Below are positions 1 to 10,704 of a DNA stretch of 43,515 bases, in pieces; the first letter of the stretch is position 1, and every line of letters starts with the position of its first letter. Under the pieces are notes generated by a model. It was not told where the DNA came from and made no database searches. It saw only the letters and a list, made by a program, of their open reading frames with translations. Both the position numbers and the translations under genes were made by a program. The stretch is from assembly GCA_025765615.1 (NCBI GenBank), contig JAIVFJ010000421.1:1-43515 (forward strand), written 5' to 3'. The stretch comes from Zopfochytrium polystomum (lineage: Eukaryota; Chytridiomycota; Chytridiomycetes; Chytridiales; Chytridiaceae).

Positions 1-170
1 TCACCTCTAATGGTTTCATGTTTCCTCCTCTTCGGCACTCCCGCTCCAGTTCACCACTATAACTTTGATTTCTTTTATTTGATTTTGGCGATTTGCTGCT
101 TGAGAGCTTGGAAGGGCCTAAAAAGGAACGATTGGTTTTAATTTTCGTTTTCCTTCAATCCTCCACTTAG

Positions 171-470
171 CAGCGCACGTTTCGGCACGATCACGGGACT
201 CGTCAACAACGCGGGCGTCTACGAGCCCGCGCCGATCGCGACAACCACACCCGAGCAAATCCGGCGGACGATCGACGCGAACGTGTTTTCGTTCTTGTGC
301 GTGACGCCATCGGCGGTGCGCCAATTGCGGACGGCGGCAGCGTGGTGAATGTGTCGTCTGCGATGACGCGGGTTCCGTTCCCGCACCGCACGACGTACAC
401 GGCGTCCAAGTGGGCGATGGACGCGTACACGCGGGCGCTGGCGGTGGAGCTGGGTCCGCGGAAGATCAGA
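171..470 (+). pseudogene. short-chain dehydrogenase/reductase (SDR) exon remnant
   Basis: The reading shows the SDR family signature: LVNNAG at about 208-225, an NVFSFL stretch, then VNVSS and the catalytic YxxxK motif (YTASK, about 393-407) followed by ALAVELGPRKIRV. SDRs are NAD(P)(H)-dependent oxidoreductases; the substrate cannot be told from this piece. A pyrimidine-rich tract ending in ttag at about 170 looks like a 3' splice site, so this is probably an internal exon. The frame changes by one base near 325, between the NVFSF part and the GGSVVNVSS part, so the copy is broken. Homology stops at about 470, where the copia-related sequence begins, suggesting that the element sits in or next to the gene. 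The N-terminal glycine-rich nucleotide-binding motif lies outside the window. Confidence 0.75.
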
Positions 471-587
471 GTCTGTTGTGAACAAGAACGCTGTCCTCAC
501 CTTGTCCTGTTTGTGCCCTTCACCTTTTCCTCTCCTTTCCTTTTCTCCGATTCTCCTAAAATTTGTTTTGCCCACATGCCCAGTGAT

Positions 588-705
588 CATGGGAACTTCT
601 TCATCTCTGATCACTGTGCAGGTACTGTTCCCTTGACGTCGTTACCACTCCATTCATATCCTAACAATACATGGGAACTTCTTCATCTCTGATCACTGTG
701 CAGGT
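588..705 (+). repeat. 36-bp direct repeat in the copia leader
   Basis: Positions 588-623 and 670-705 are identical over 36 bases (starting catgggaacttc and ending tgtgcaggt), 82 bp apart. They lie between the putative 5' LTR start and the gag ATG, so they probably are a leader duplication or the remains of an LTR/primer-binding-site duplication. Function is unknown. Confidence 0.8.
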
Positions 706-982
706 CGTCTCACTCCCGCTCAACAGGGTTATGAGCCCAAGCTTCGCTTCACGCTGCCGTCGCCACCACTTCGTTGGCGCCCCTCCTCCCGTTTCGCCGC
801 CAATCGTTAGCACTTGATCTGTTGTCGTGATTGCCTCACGCGTCCCGCCGCACCTCGTTCCTCTTCCCCCTTCGCCGCCCGATTCCCCCACTGCCCGTCC
901 TTGCGGTCCCTCTTTCCCGCCCGCTCCGTCGTCGCCGTCTCCCCATTCCCTTCCCTGGTCGGCACCTTTCCCCTCCTCAACG

Positions 983-3903
983 ATGGCCTCCCTGCCTGCC
1001 CGCGATGACTCCAAGCTCCCTATCTGGTACGGCGATCCCTCCAAGGACGTGATCTCTTTTGATCAATGGATGGGGGTTCTCCTCAACGAGTTTGACATCC
1101 TTGACAATCCTGCTATCGTCACTGACTCGACGACCTACCACAACAACTACCCTGCCGCTCTGGTCGACACCAACGGCAAGGAGATCATTGCTGCCGTTAC
1201 CCTCACGCCTGCTCAACAGACGACCCACCGTCAAGCTAATGCCAAAGCAAAGAAAGTCATCTTCTCCGCCCTTGGCCCGGCTGCCCATCGTGTCATCAAG
1301 GATCTCAACACGGCTGCGGCGGTTTGGTCCACGCTGAAGTCAACGTACGGTGGCATCAAGAAGTATCGTCTTGCCAAAACTCGAGCTTCGATGTTCAAGA
1401 TGCATGCCTCCGTTGTCGAGCTCTCCAACCTCACCACCGCGCTTGACAAGCTTGTCAAGGGACAAGCCTATCTCACCAGTTGTGGTCAACCGCTGCCAGA
1501 CTACATACTGGGAGAGCTCTTTATGTCTTGTATTCCCTCCACGATCGCCTGGGAGAACTTCACTGACCTCTATTTCGGCTCGGACAAGAAGAGTGAGGAG
1601 CTCCTGACACTCATTCGTGCAAAGATTGCTCAGGAGAACGACATTGCTGAACTCACCCTCGCTGTCCGTCTCGTCAAGCCCGCCGGCCCCAGCCCTCCAG
1701 TCCGTCTGTGCACAGCATGCCGCAGCCCAGGTCGCACACGCTCCATGCGCACTCACGACACTGCACAGTGCTGGGGCTCATGTGTCAAGTGTGGCTTCTT
1801 CCACTCACCTGCGACCAGCTGCAAGACTTGTGTTGCGTTAAAGGAGGGCGGTTCAGACAGCGTCCGGTTGCTCTGCGATGGGGTTACTTTGGTTTCGAGT
1901 GACAATTCTCTTCAATACACTGAGTCCAACTACTTGCTGTCCATTTTACGTGCTCCCTCGCGTGGAGTTCACATCCTTCATCTGCAGCCTTACTGTATCC
2001 TCTCCTGTGACTCTCGTTCCAGCTCACGTCGCCGTCCTAGTTACGCTCTGACACTTCGCCTTCGTCGTCGTTGTCGACACCATCACTCATCCCCCTTTGC
2101 CTCGTCTCTTGGTTGGCTTGCGTGGTGGTGGGACCTCTTCCTTCGTTTCACTCTCTTCCTCCTCACTTTTCCCTTTCGCGCTTGCGTTCTTTCCTGCAAC
2201 TTCTGCCTAGCACTCCCCCCTCCGGTATCAGCTGCCACCTTTCTTGTTGACTCTGGGTGCACTCAACATCTCGTCAGCTCTCTCTCCATGCTGCTTGATC
2301 CTCAGCCCACCTCCCTTTCTCTTGACCAGGCTGATGGCTCTCCTCTTCAGTGTACCCACAAAGGACGCCTTCCACTTCGTCTCAATCTCCCCAATGGCTC
2401 GACATCTCTGCTGGTCCTTCGCGAAGCGTACTTTGCCCCCATGCTCCACGGTAATCTCCTCTCTGTTGATCGCCTTACGTCGTCCGACATTGAGCTCACT
2501 TTCCGTCGGACTTCCCTTACGCTTCATCAGTCCTCCTCTACCCTTGGCGTTGGGTCCCGCTGCGGCAAACTCTGGAAGCTTCACTGTATGCCAGCGTCTG
2601 CCTCTGATCGCGCCTCTCTCCACTCCAACCGTGTCCTTCGCCTCTCTCGCCCATCTCAGCCTCTCACACCTGCAGCCCTTCATCATTCCCTTGGCCACCC
2701 TGGTCGCCCCGTTCTCGACCAGGTGGCCCGCTCTCTCGGGCTGATTACTGATGACTGGGATGGCCGCTGTGAGGGTTGCCTTCTTGGCAAGGGGCATAAC
2801 GTTCGCTTGCCTTCCCATGGCTCCTGTGCGCTGGTCCCGTTGGAGCTCGTCCACTCTGACTCCTTTGTGTGCAAGCAGAAAACGCCCAGAGGTTCCGTTG
2901 CCGCTACACTCTTCATTGACAATGCCTCCAACTTCGTCCGCGGTCACCTACGCAAGTCACTCACGTCAGCCTCAACTCTTCCTCTTCTCCAGGCCTTCTC
3001 TGCTTACATCTCCAACCTCACCTCTCACTGGCTACTCACTTTCCGCTCCGACCGTGGCAGTGAGTTCATTGGTCACGAGATGACGTCGTTTCTTCAATCC
3101 TCTGGTGTCCACCACCAGCTTGCGGCTCCTGGCGCCTCGTCTCATGGTCAGAATGGTGTTGCTGAACGAATGAACCGGACACTCGCTGAACGCGCTCTCT
3201 CAATGCTCCATCACGCAGGCGCACCTTTGGGCTACTGGGGGGACGCTTTTCTCACGGCCATTTATCTCCACAATCGTCTCCCTGACTCCCACGGTTCCTC
3301 ACCCTCGAACGTCTCACTGGCTGCACCACGGACTTCTCCTTCTTTCACCCTTGGGGCTGTATTGCCTATGCTATTGTTGTTCGTGATGATCGTCCTTCCA
3401 AGCTTCACCCCAAGGCCGTCAAATGTCGCTTTCTTGGCTATGACGAGCAGTCCAAGGCCTACCGTTTGCGAGACTCCTCTGGCAGGACCATTGTGTCTCG
3501 AAAATTGTGTTTTGGGACGACGTCTTCGACTTCCACGACTCCACTGCCACTCCCCCTTCCCCTGCAGACCTCGACAACATTTTTCCTGAAATTTCCGCCA
3601 CCACGCGACCATCCCCACTCCTACCCGGCGGGATGACGTCCCCCCCCCTTTCCTGTGCCCTGCCCTCCATTCCGTCCACTTCTTCCGTTGCCTCACCTCC
3701 CCACATTCGAAGCTGAGTACATGGCCATCTCATCAACCGCTCAAGAGGTCATTTGGCTCCGTCAGTTAATGAAGGATCTCGGTCACAGTCAGGCCACGGC
3801 ATCCATCATCTTTGCTAAAGAGCGTGATGCCGACGTCGGTGAGCACCTCGTGTTTCTCGAGGCACGTGAGAAAGAGTCTAAACAATCTACTCGGAGTGAG
3901 TGA
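983..3903 (+). pseudogene. copia gag-pol remnant lacking reverse transcriptase
   Basis: The likely gag start is the ATG at 983 (MASLPARDD); the frame is open back to 827, but that extension is only Pro/Ser-rich. Order of domains: a copia gag core to about 1700; Cys-rich CxxC pairs at about 1710-1830; a shifted-looking stretch 1840-2220; the aspartic protease motif VDSGCT (about 2245); the GAG-pre-integrase zinc motif (HHSLGHP ... CEGCLLGK, about 2676-2800); and the integrase core with HSD, DNAS, SDRGSEF and NGVAERMNRTL (about 2850-3185). After 3330 the frame shifts, and the post-integrase FLGY segment reads in another frame to about 3490. After a further shift the reading jumps straight to the RNase H end (EAEYMAISS, 3709 onward) and stops at 3903. 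The reverse transcriptase and most of RNase H are gone, so there is a large internal deletion plus frameshifts. The copy cannot move on its own. Confidence 0.85.
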
Positions 3904-4129
3904 AGTGGAGATGTGTGTTTGTGGGTGGCCCATCTCTCCAACTCGGAGAGAAAGTGAAAAACTGTTGTGAATAGGGTATTTGCTATATCCAACCCTCTGC
4001 GACTAGGAGCCTCACGCTCCGGCCCTTTCTTGATTTTTTAATTCTTTATTTTCTTTTCATTTTGGGAGGAGACAAATGGAGAGACGTCAAAATGTCACCC
4101 CTCAAAAGAGCCTAGCCGGGAAATCATGG

Positions 4130-4382
4130 GGGGTCTGGTATCTGTCACTCAAGGGCCCAGGGTTCAAGTCACAACGCCAGCTGTTGAAGGCAGTATCGTC
4201 TTGAATCACAAGGAGTGGTGTGGTGGAGATGCCTGACGGACGACCCTGAAGTCTGTAGCACATGGGGTGGGTTTGCTGAGGTGATACCTGGACGTAGTCT
4301 ATTGCAGTTCACTGTTGATGGCTCTTTCTCTTCCTGCTGGCTCCTTAGGGATGGAACACTATAACCAAAGAAAAAAAAAAAG
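4130..4382 (+). repeat. possible SINE-like retroposon ending in poly(A)
   Basis: This 250-bp stretch ends in an A-rich tail at 4368-4381. Near its start it has gggttcaagtc (about 4150), which resembles a polymerase III B box. A tRNA-derived SINE would fit, but no convincing A box or target duplication was found. It could also be the 3' end of a LINE. Confidence 0.3.
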
Positions 4383-4488
4383 GGTTGTCAAAATGTCTCC
4401 TGCGTCGATCGACCCGACCCCGGGGCTCTGCAGGGACGGCAGGGCTGGCATTTTCCCCTTTCGGCGGAGGGCTGGCTGTCGCAAAACC

Positions 4489-4612
4489 CTATGAATAATT
4501 GATACAGAATGATGATTTGCGCTGTAATAATCGCAAGGCGCACAGGGTAAAAAACCTCTCCTACATAATCTGCTTGAACAGAGGAGGAGTGACACTGTTT
4601 ATGCTGGGTTTC
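4489..4612 (+). repeat. dispersed repeat, copy 1
   Basis: It aligns with 6415-6541. Both contain tatgaat(a/t)attgatac, then a (g)ctgtaata core, cacagggtaaaaa(a)cctctcc, atctgcttga(a/g)cagagga, and end near ctgggtttc. The pair is roughly 80% similar with small indels. The starts resemble the TGTTATGAAT end of the chromovirus LTR, so this may be the end of an older LTR family. Confidence 0.7.
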
Positions 4613-4649
4613 TGTTCCACTTAATACTTGGAGTATTTGTCAACAGCTC

Positions 4650-4785
4650 AAGCCAGCACTCAGGTCTGCATTGTCTGTGGCTTGCTCTCCCCATGAGCAT
4701 CATGAGAACGATAACTGACAGTCACAATAGGTTTGGGAATGTCTTGTGCCTCTTGGTGCTAATCAATCAGTTCTGCCAAACAAAG
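4650..4785 (-). repeat. copia pol fragment, copy 1 of 3
   Basis: It matches 43150-43290 in the same orientation and 37430-37560 in the opposite orientation. Shared landmarks are the gagaa(c/t)gataactgacagtcacaat block and the cttgtgcctcttg block. The 43-kb copy extends into a recognisable copia post-integrase segment on the minus strand, so this is a scrap of that element family. There is no usable reading frame. Confidence 0.7.
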
Positions 4786-5387
4786 AGCAAAATGGGCACT
4801 TGCGGTTACAGGGCTCCACTTCGCCAGCAACGTTGTTCCATTCTCGGGGCGAACTTGCATTGGCGACTTTGACTGTCAACGTCCTCAATGGCGGGTCTTC
4901 ATCACGGTCTGCTCCACTCTGTGCCGAGATAGCAATGCCCACTAATGGGGGGGCGGAATCAGCCGGCGACAACGGCAAGGGAATCTTTCCCTGTCCAGAC
5001 AGACAAGAAATCCATTACGGTTTTCGAGTCCTGCCATTTCCGCCATTCTACTTCAAGCGACTTTACAACATTTATAAGTTTGCCTGTGTCTAACTTGGGT
5101 GTGAGATAAATCTTCGATTGCAGTTTGGCAAAACCGCCGGTCCTCGCAAGACGTTCGTCTATCATTGCAATCGTGTGGTAACATCGGATAATCCTGAGCG
5201 CTGCGAAGGGCACCGTCCCTTCTCATCTTCCCCGTGATCATATTAATAAATACACTCGGATGCTTAGTTTGCACTAGATCCTGTTTTGAACTTCCCACAG
5301 ACAGGTTGCCGAATGCGTCAGGACGGAAAGGAAATGCGGAAGGGACGAGATCATCCTATCCGTTCAAAACATAAACAACGAGCGATG
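4786..5387. other. intergenic, nothing recognised
   Basis: Moderate-GC sequence with short open frames on both strands (a 71-codon minus frame ends at 4763, an 84-codon one at 4959). None matches a family I know or has a clear start context. Confidence 0.4.
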
Positions 5388-5483
5388 TGCCTTCTGCCGG
5401 AATCGGACCGACGACCTTATCCTTCCAGCGGCGATTGCTCACCAGCTAAGAGGGATACGCTCTGCCAGCTGAGCTAAGAAGGC
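5388..5483 (-). tRNA. tRNA-Lys(CTT) with 23-nt intron
   Basis: Read on the minus strand, the acceptor GCCTTCT (5483-5477) pairs with AGAAGGC (5395-5389) plus discriminator A. The D arm is standard (GCTCAGCTGGCAGAGC). The anticodon stem TATCC/GGATA encloses a loop with anticodon CTT, interrupted after position 37 by an intron at about 5446-5424. The T arm is GTCGG-TCCGATT-CCGGC, so the first T-loop positions read TC rather than TT. This base change in the B box could lower transcription. Confidence 0.88.
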
Positions 5484-6414
5484 TGTTCAAGATGCCCTAA
5501 TTAGTTTATTATACAAGAGCTTTGCGGCCGACTGGAGTGCGGATTTAATCGCGCTCGTAAAATGAAATAGGAGAGGCGACAAACTTTGGTCTTCCCTGGA
5601 CTTGGCATGGAGATATAGGTGCTCCACATCAAACATTTCAAAGAAAAAGGGAGTCTTTGCGAAAACAAAAACAACAAATCCTTGAAGATAACATTTTTAC
5701 TCGCGTCAGACCAAACCACCAGACAACACTCGAAAGATGGACCCAATCAAGCTATAGCGTCGAACGGCAGGGAAACTACAGGATTGGTCAAACTATCAGA
5801 CTCACACATCATGACCATGACCTATCAGCATGGTGGTGGTACTCACTGATAGAAAAGGAATGTGGCATCTGAACCTTACTCAACCTCAGCTCTACAGTCA
5901 ATTCTAATTCATCAGTATCTCCTTCCATTGTATTCAAACCCAAGAGAGGGACATCAAGTGCGGACGAAAGGCGTGATTTGCGGTTCGAGTGGACCCACGG
6001 CGATCTGCGTGAAAGTGCCGGCCCAGTGATCAGACGCACTGTAAACGCGCTGCGTGCGAATGTGGCAGATTTGAGCGCAAACAACCTCGGTGAAGAGAAC
6101 AAGCGAGACTCTTGAGGAGTGTCTCGTTCGCGCCAGGTGGTTTCGGCTTTGACTCGCGCAGCTTCCGTCGTTACTTGCAAGGTCGAAGTGGCGCAGTTTA
6201 TTTTGAGAAGGAAGTTCAGATCAAAAACAACTCGCCGCCGCAATGACGAACTGCCCCCCGCCGGCACTGTGACTAAGCATAAGGAAGAGGGGGTACTAAA
6301 GTTGCGCAGAAGCGGCAGTCTGACTGCCTTTTGGTGGGTAAGCGATCCCTCGCTTTCGCTTGCGTCCCGATTCTTCGTTGTTCAGCTGCAAAGAGCCAAC
6401 CCTCATCCAGAGGT
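5484..6414. other. intergenic, no gene recognised
   Basis: A 152-codon minus-strand open frame (6267-5809) covers part of this stretch, but its protein is Ser/Arg-rich with no motif I recognise. I treat it as unproven. No RNA gene or element end was seen. Confidence 0.35.
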
Positions 6415-6541
6415 GTTATGAATTATTGATACATGATGATGATATACACGCTGTAATAGTTGCTAGGCAAGTGTGACCAGCACAGGGTAAAAACCTCTCC
6501 AATATTATCTGCTTGAGCAGAGGAGGGACACTGGGTTTCAG
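6415..6541 (+). repeat. dispersed repeat, copy 2
   Basis: Partner of 4489-4612 (see that entry). This copy starts TGTTATGAATTATTG, closer to the chromovirus LTR terminus than copy 1, and ends at ctgggtttc. The stretch 6542-6846 after it has no recognised feature. Confidence 0.7.
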
Positions 6542-6846
6542 GGTTCAAAGCCACCTGTTGGGAAAACAACATTCATGTACGGGCTACCAGTAGGTATCCA
6601 TCTGCTGGGTCTTGGTGCTTTTACTTCTGCCTTCTGGCTTCCAAAATACAGAACGAGGCTACTTCGTATTTTTCTGATGTGCGTACGTACATGATGGCAC
6701 AAAACCCCATGAAACAACCCCAAATTGAGAAGGATTCACAACCACTCTTGCATGAGCCTGGCAAGCACGCATTCATCATTCCTTCCCCAGCTCTCTTCTA
6801 AATACGGACTTTGCCCTGCTTCCCAGTCTCGAAAGTTGCGCTGTCT

Positions 6847-7080
6847 TGGTATGAATCACCCTCTGGAACCTTGTGAAACCTTCTAGCTCGGACTGTGTGG
6901 AACTTTCTGGAACCTTCTTTGCCTTTCTGACTTGTCTTGTTGTTGTCATTGGTATCATTGTATTATTAATTGGTGCTTACGACAACAAACAATTAGTGTG
7001 TTGTTGGACAAGGAAGACTCTCAAAAGGTATAATGGGTGGATGGGGAAGCTGTCCCATCCCTCACGCGAATTATTGTTTA
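6847..7080 (+). repeat. diverged LTR fragment of the 39.6-kb chromovirus family
   Basis: It follows the LTR of the intact element from tatgaatcaccctctgg through the nGAAn/nTTCn block, the attggtatcattg block, and gactctcaaaaggtata to gaattattgttt, then loses similarity. The TATA box is altered to TATAATG. Several pentamers of the heat-shock-like array are damaged. The right end and any target duplication are missing, so it is an old, truncated copy. Confidence 0.85.
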
Positions 7081-8012
7081 AGCTCACATGACCCTGATTA
7101 TGGCTTTTTTCATTCATTCTCCTGTTCCCAAATGTTTTGGTTTAGGAATAGGTGAGCAGTTGCTCTGTAGGGTTTAACTCTGGCTAGATCCGCAATTTGA
7201 CTCAAATTTATTTTCCAGCTAGATGCAGAAAAACTTTTTTTTTTCTCACTCGTTTCACACATTTTCTCAATGTCATTTGCAAATCAATAAAGAAAAAATA
7301 TAATTTTTTATGTTTTCTTCTTTTGTATTGAAAACAAAGTGCATTTGTGGTGGTGAGAAAACAAGAGGTTTTCAGTACAGCGCTGTAAGTTTTTAACCAC
7401 AAATCACGAATATTTGCAATACACCTGACATTTGATTGGCCAAATTGCGCCAAATGGAACAGAAATTACCAGAGAAGAATTTCGAATCAAAGAGAAACAG
7501 CTTATTCAGCAAAAAACCATCTGATTTGATTTGATGCAATTTTTTGAATCAGACCAAAATCGGACCTTGTTTGGATTTGATTTGAGCAGTGTTAAGCCTT
7601 ATCACTCTCTCTAAAGTGGGAGAGATGAGGGATGGGTGAGCCACCCACTTTCATCCTTTCTCTCTCCCTTCTTCCCTTTGTCTCTCTCTTTCTATCTCTG
7701 TAATTTCTGATTTGTGGTGGTGGGGAAGCAGATGAAAATGAGCAAAGCACAACTGCTGTGTGTGGGACTGAATGAACTGGTCCTGTGTAGCACTGCTGCC
7801 TCATCCTAATCCTGCCCAATTGGTGGGAACACACTAGCAAGGGAGAATTTGACACACAACACATGAGGCCTGAGGAGGAGCTTGCAAAGAGGGGTAACTC
7901 AAACATCACCAGCAAGCAAAGCTCCATTTCCCTAAAAATAAAAGAAAAAATAAATAAAAAAAACCAACAGTAAGGGGTGACAACAATTCTTGTATTGTGT
8001 GGCACAGCACAG
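7081..8012. other. intergenic, AT-rich with simple repeats
   Basis: The stretch contains TTTGATTTGA-type repeats at 7500-7590 (similar material recurs at 38400-38640), a CT-rich microsatellite at about 7650-7700, and poly(T)/poly(A) runs. No gene was recognised. Confidence 0.5.
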
Positions 8013-8084
8013 GGACTTATAGCTCAGTGGTAGAGCGGTCGACTGCAGATCGACAGGTCGCCGGATCAACCCCGGCTGGGTCCT
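8013..8084 (+). tRNA. tRNA-Cys(GCA)
   Basis: A 72-nt cloverleaf. The acceptor GGACTTA pairs with TGGGTCC with two T-G pairs. D arm GCTC...GAGC, anticodon stem GTCGA/TCGAC with loop CTGCAGA (anticodon GCA), T arm GCCGG-ATCAACC-CCGGC. The T-loop starts AT where TT is usual. No intron. Confidence 0.9.
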
Positions 8085-8261
8085 CCTCTCTCCTGGCGCC
8101 TGTACTCCCAGGGGAAGCATTTCAATGACAGCAGGTTGATGCCCAAAAGGTGCGAAAGTGAGAGCCACAGGCCATGCTAGCATTTTGCTGTACTTTGACT
8201 GCTTGCTGGCTCTGAGCAAGAATAAAATGATCACACACCTAGGATCAAGTTCCCCAGTGTG

Positions 8262-8320
8262 TGTGTGCGTGAGGGGGACAGAGTGCATGAGAAGAGAGAG
8301 AGAGAGAGTGTGTGAGATTG
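8262..8320 (+). repeat. GT/GA microsatellite
   Basis: Alternating gtgtgtgtg and gagagagag runs between tRNA-Cys and tRNA-Asn. Confidence 0.85.
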
Positions 8321-8397
8321 AAGACAGACAAAAGGAGAGACGTGGTGAAAGTGTAAAAATGTTGTCTACTGTCACAAGCACGATACTGTGAGCACAG

Positions 8398-8485
8398 GCT
8401 GCCGTGGCGCAACTGGTTAGCGCGTGCGGCTGTTAGACATGTACAGCAAACCGCAAGGTTGGTGGTTCAAGTCCACCCGGTAGCG
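8398..8485 (+). tRNA. tRNA-Asn(GTT) with 14-nt intron
   Basis: Acceptor GCTGCCG pairs with CGGTAGC (8478-8484), discriminator G. D arm GCGC...GCGC. The anticodon stem TGCGG/CCGCA holds anticodon GTT (8432-8434), with an intron at 8436-8449 in the canonical place one base 3' of the anticodon. T arm GGTGG-TTCAAGT-CCACC is standard. Confidence 0.92.
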
Positions 8486-9545
8486 CTTTAGGACCTCCTG
8501 ATCCCTCTTTGAAATGCTTTACAGTGCCAGCTTGAAAGCTCTGGGCTACCACCTGAAAAACAATTAAAAATCAACTCTTGGTGGACTGGACAAGAGACAG
8601 CAGACCTGCTGAAACAAAAAAAGAAGCTTGCATGTGGGTATTTGGCTGTCAGTCTATAGTCATGATTTTCCTTTCATTTTCACTTGGTCACCCAAAGTTT
8701 TCAGGCTACTGGATTTGATTGCTTCACCCAGTAGGACCGCAGCTTTCCCACTGTTTATTCCACTGTTTATTTTTGTGCAACTTGGATACCTCTCGCAGCA
8801 GTAGTGTCATCTTGCTTTCACCACAAAATGAAGTGCATGTTGTTTCTGATTTTTTGTTGTTTTGACTGTTGAGCAGATTTCACTTTCTTCCAGCTCTTTT
8901 TCTTTCTTGTTTTTGTAATACCTCGCTCTGTTTTCAGATTAGTTGAAGGCTATTTGCACACCAAAAGAGCTTTGAGGAAACGTGCTAACAACTTAATAAA
9001 CCAAAGTTTTTGGGCTAGAGCTGTATTATCAACACTCCACAATATCTTTCCAAAAATTGCCCTAACTCAATAGCCTTAATGCTGGAGAAACAATCAGTCA
9101 AACAGCTTGTGCATATAAAACTATTTTTGTAAGGGCTTGGGGCTGCCATCCAAGAAGAGCACCAGAATGGCAGATAAATAGGAAAAGAAAAAATTTGTTT
9201 GTGCTGGAAAGGAAAAAAAAAGAAAATTACGGTAGCGCCCAAAACAACTTTACAGATACAGATGACAGCCATTGTTGGTGGTAATGCTCAGTTTGGTGAC
9301 GCAACAGGAAATTTTGCAAAACCTCTCTGACGGCCAGCAATATTTAAAAATAAAAAATAAAAGGCCTTGCCTGTGTGTGGTGTGTGCATCCACCATATGG
9401 AGCAGGCAGAAGGTCAATGTGTACATGTGGAAAGCATAGTCTCTGTTTGTTCTGGAGGCAGGTCTTTGCAGTAGTTACCACCCCAACCCATCTCCCAGCC
9501 CTGCAACATTTTACACAGGAAGCAACATATTAAAGCCTTGTTGGG
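8486..9545. other. intergenic between tRNA genes
   Basis: AT-leaning sequence with homopolymer runs. I see no coding region or repeat family member. Confidence 0.5.
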
Positions 9546-9628
9546 GGGCAGATGGCCGAGTTGGTCTAAGGCGCCAGATTAAGGCTCTGGTCTCTCCGGA
9601 GGCGTGGGTTCGAATCCCACTCTGCTCA
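9546..9628 (+). tRNA. tRNA-Leu(AAG)
   Basis: Class II tRNA. Acceptor GGGCAGA pairs with TCTGCTC, discriminator A. The anticodon stem CCAGA/TCTGG holds loop TTAAGGC (anticodon AAG). Long variable arm with CTCC/GGAG. T arm GTGGG-TTCGAAT-CCCAC. No intron. Confidence 0.95.
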
Positions 9629-9988
9629 ATCCTCCCATTATCTCAGCCATCCTCTGTTGTAGTTTAACCTAACCGCTGCAGTGGAGGCGGCTTAACAGTA
9701 ACGGAACTGTCACTGCAAACTAAGAAGTTTAAATGGTCAACCAAGCAGGATCAACCCTCTCTCCTTGTGTTTACTGCACAAAGGACTCAACCATACAGAT
9801 CCTCCTCACAGAATGAGAATTTTCAAAACTGAATCCTGACCATATTCCAACTGCACACCGGTTGACAGAGTTTTCCTTATCTAGCATGTACAAAATTACT
9901 AAATAAGGGAAAAAGGCAAATTGGTGAAGCCAACCTCTGACTTTTTTCCTTCAGTCTGATTAAGGCAGCGAGCTTGTGTCAGGCAGAG
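9629..9988. other. intergenic between tRNA genes
   Basis: No gene or repeat recognised. Confidence 0.5.
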
Positions 9989-10084
9989 GCTCTGTTAACT
10001 CAGTTGGTTAGAGTGTAGTGCTAATATGCCCTCTTGTGGGCTTGAGGGACGCTAAAGTCACAGGTTCGATCCCTGTACAGAGCA
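9989..10084 (+). tRNA. tRNA-Ile(AAT) with 22-nt intron
   Basis: Acceptor GCTCTGT pairs with ACAGAGC, discriminator A. Anticodon stem TAGTG/CGCTA, anticodon AAT (10023-10025), intron at 10027-10048. The intron contains a small stem (gccctc/gaggg-like). T arm ACAGG-TTCGATC-CCTGT. Confidence 0.92.
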
Positions 10085-10632
10085 CTCCAAGGAACGCATG
10101 GATGTATGTGGGGGGGGGTGTGACTCTTCTTACAGTTTGCATTTCAAGCTAGCTCAATTCCTCAGATCAAAGTGACAGTGGCATTCTGACTTCTACAACA
10201 GGTTAGTTCTGGTCTGAATGTGAGCCTGCCTTCAAGGACAATCAGTTTGTCTGTCTTTCCGCATTAGCAAAAGTCCTGAGACCCAGTACAAGTGCAGTCA
10301 TGCCCTAAGCACCAGAACAAAGGCTTGATTTGGCACATTTATTAGCTTTGACCATGTAACTGTGTTGGAATAAGCTCAGACAAACGCACCCCACAAGTCC
10401 CCTGTAACAACTTCCCTGAAACCACCATCCCACTCACTTGAGTGAAAACAAGCAAGCATGAAGGAGGAACCATCCAGTGGCAAGGTAATAACTGTGGCTT
10501 GCTGCTCTGCGCTTTGTTCCATTGCAGTAATCTTGCAGCAGACGCACTCTTCTTATTAACTGGGTGAAATAGGCTCCTCCTTGGCCTGACTGGGTTCCTC
10601 CCCTTTCCTCCTGCACCTCAACAAGAAGCAAC
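10085..10632. other. intergenic between tRNA genes
   Basis: A 9-G run at about 10111-10119 and otherwise unremarkable sequence. No gene recognised. Confidence 0.5.
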
Positions 10633-10704
10633 GGGGCTTGCTGGGGATTGAACCCAGGACCTCCTCCACCCGAAGGAGGAATCATACCACTAGACCACAA
10701 ACCC
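10633..10704 (-). tRNA. tRNA-Pro(CGG)
   Basis: On the minus strand the acceptor GGGTTTG (10704-10698) pairs with CAAGCCC, discriminator C. The anticodon stem is built from CTCC/GGAG with loop TTCGGGT (anticodon CGG). T arm CTGGG-TTCAATC-CCCAG. No intron. Confidence 0.93.

Larger units (their letters stand above)
474..4030 (+). mobile_element. degenerate Ty1/copia LTR retrotransposon (approximate limits)
   Basis: A copia-type gag-pol reading frame occupies the middle of this segment. The limits are approximate. A 9-bp string tgttgtgaa occurs at 474, just after the SDR homology ends, and again at 3963, just after the RNase H remnant. They could be the starts of two badly diverged LTRs, but I see no longer match between them. 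The element is C/T-rich on the plus strand, unlike the host DNA to its right. No target-site duplication could be recognised. Confidence 0.6.

Noticed and set aside
827..982. Extended copia frame upstream of ATG 983
   Set aside because: Pro/Ser-rich leader with a non-ATG start; gag-like sequence begins at MASLPARDD.
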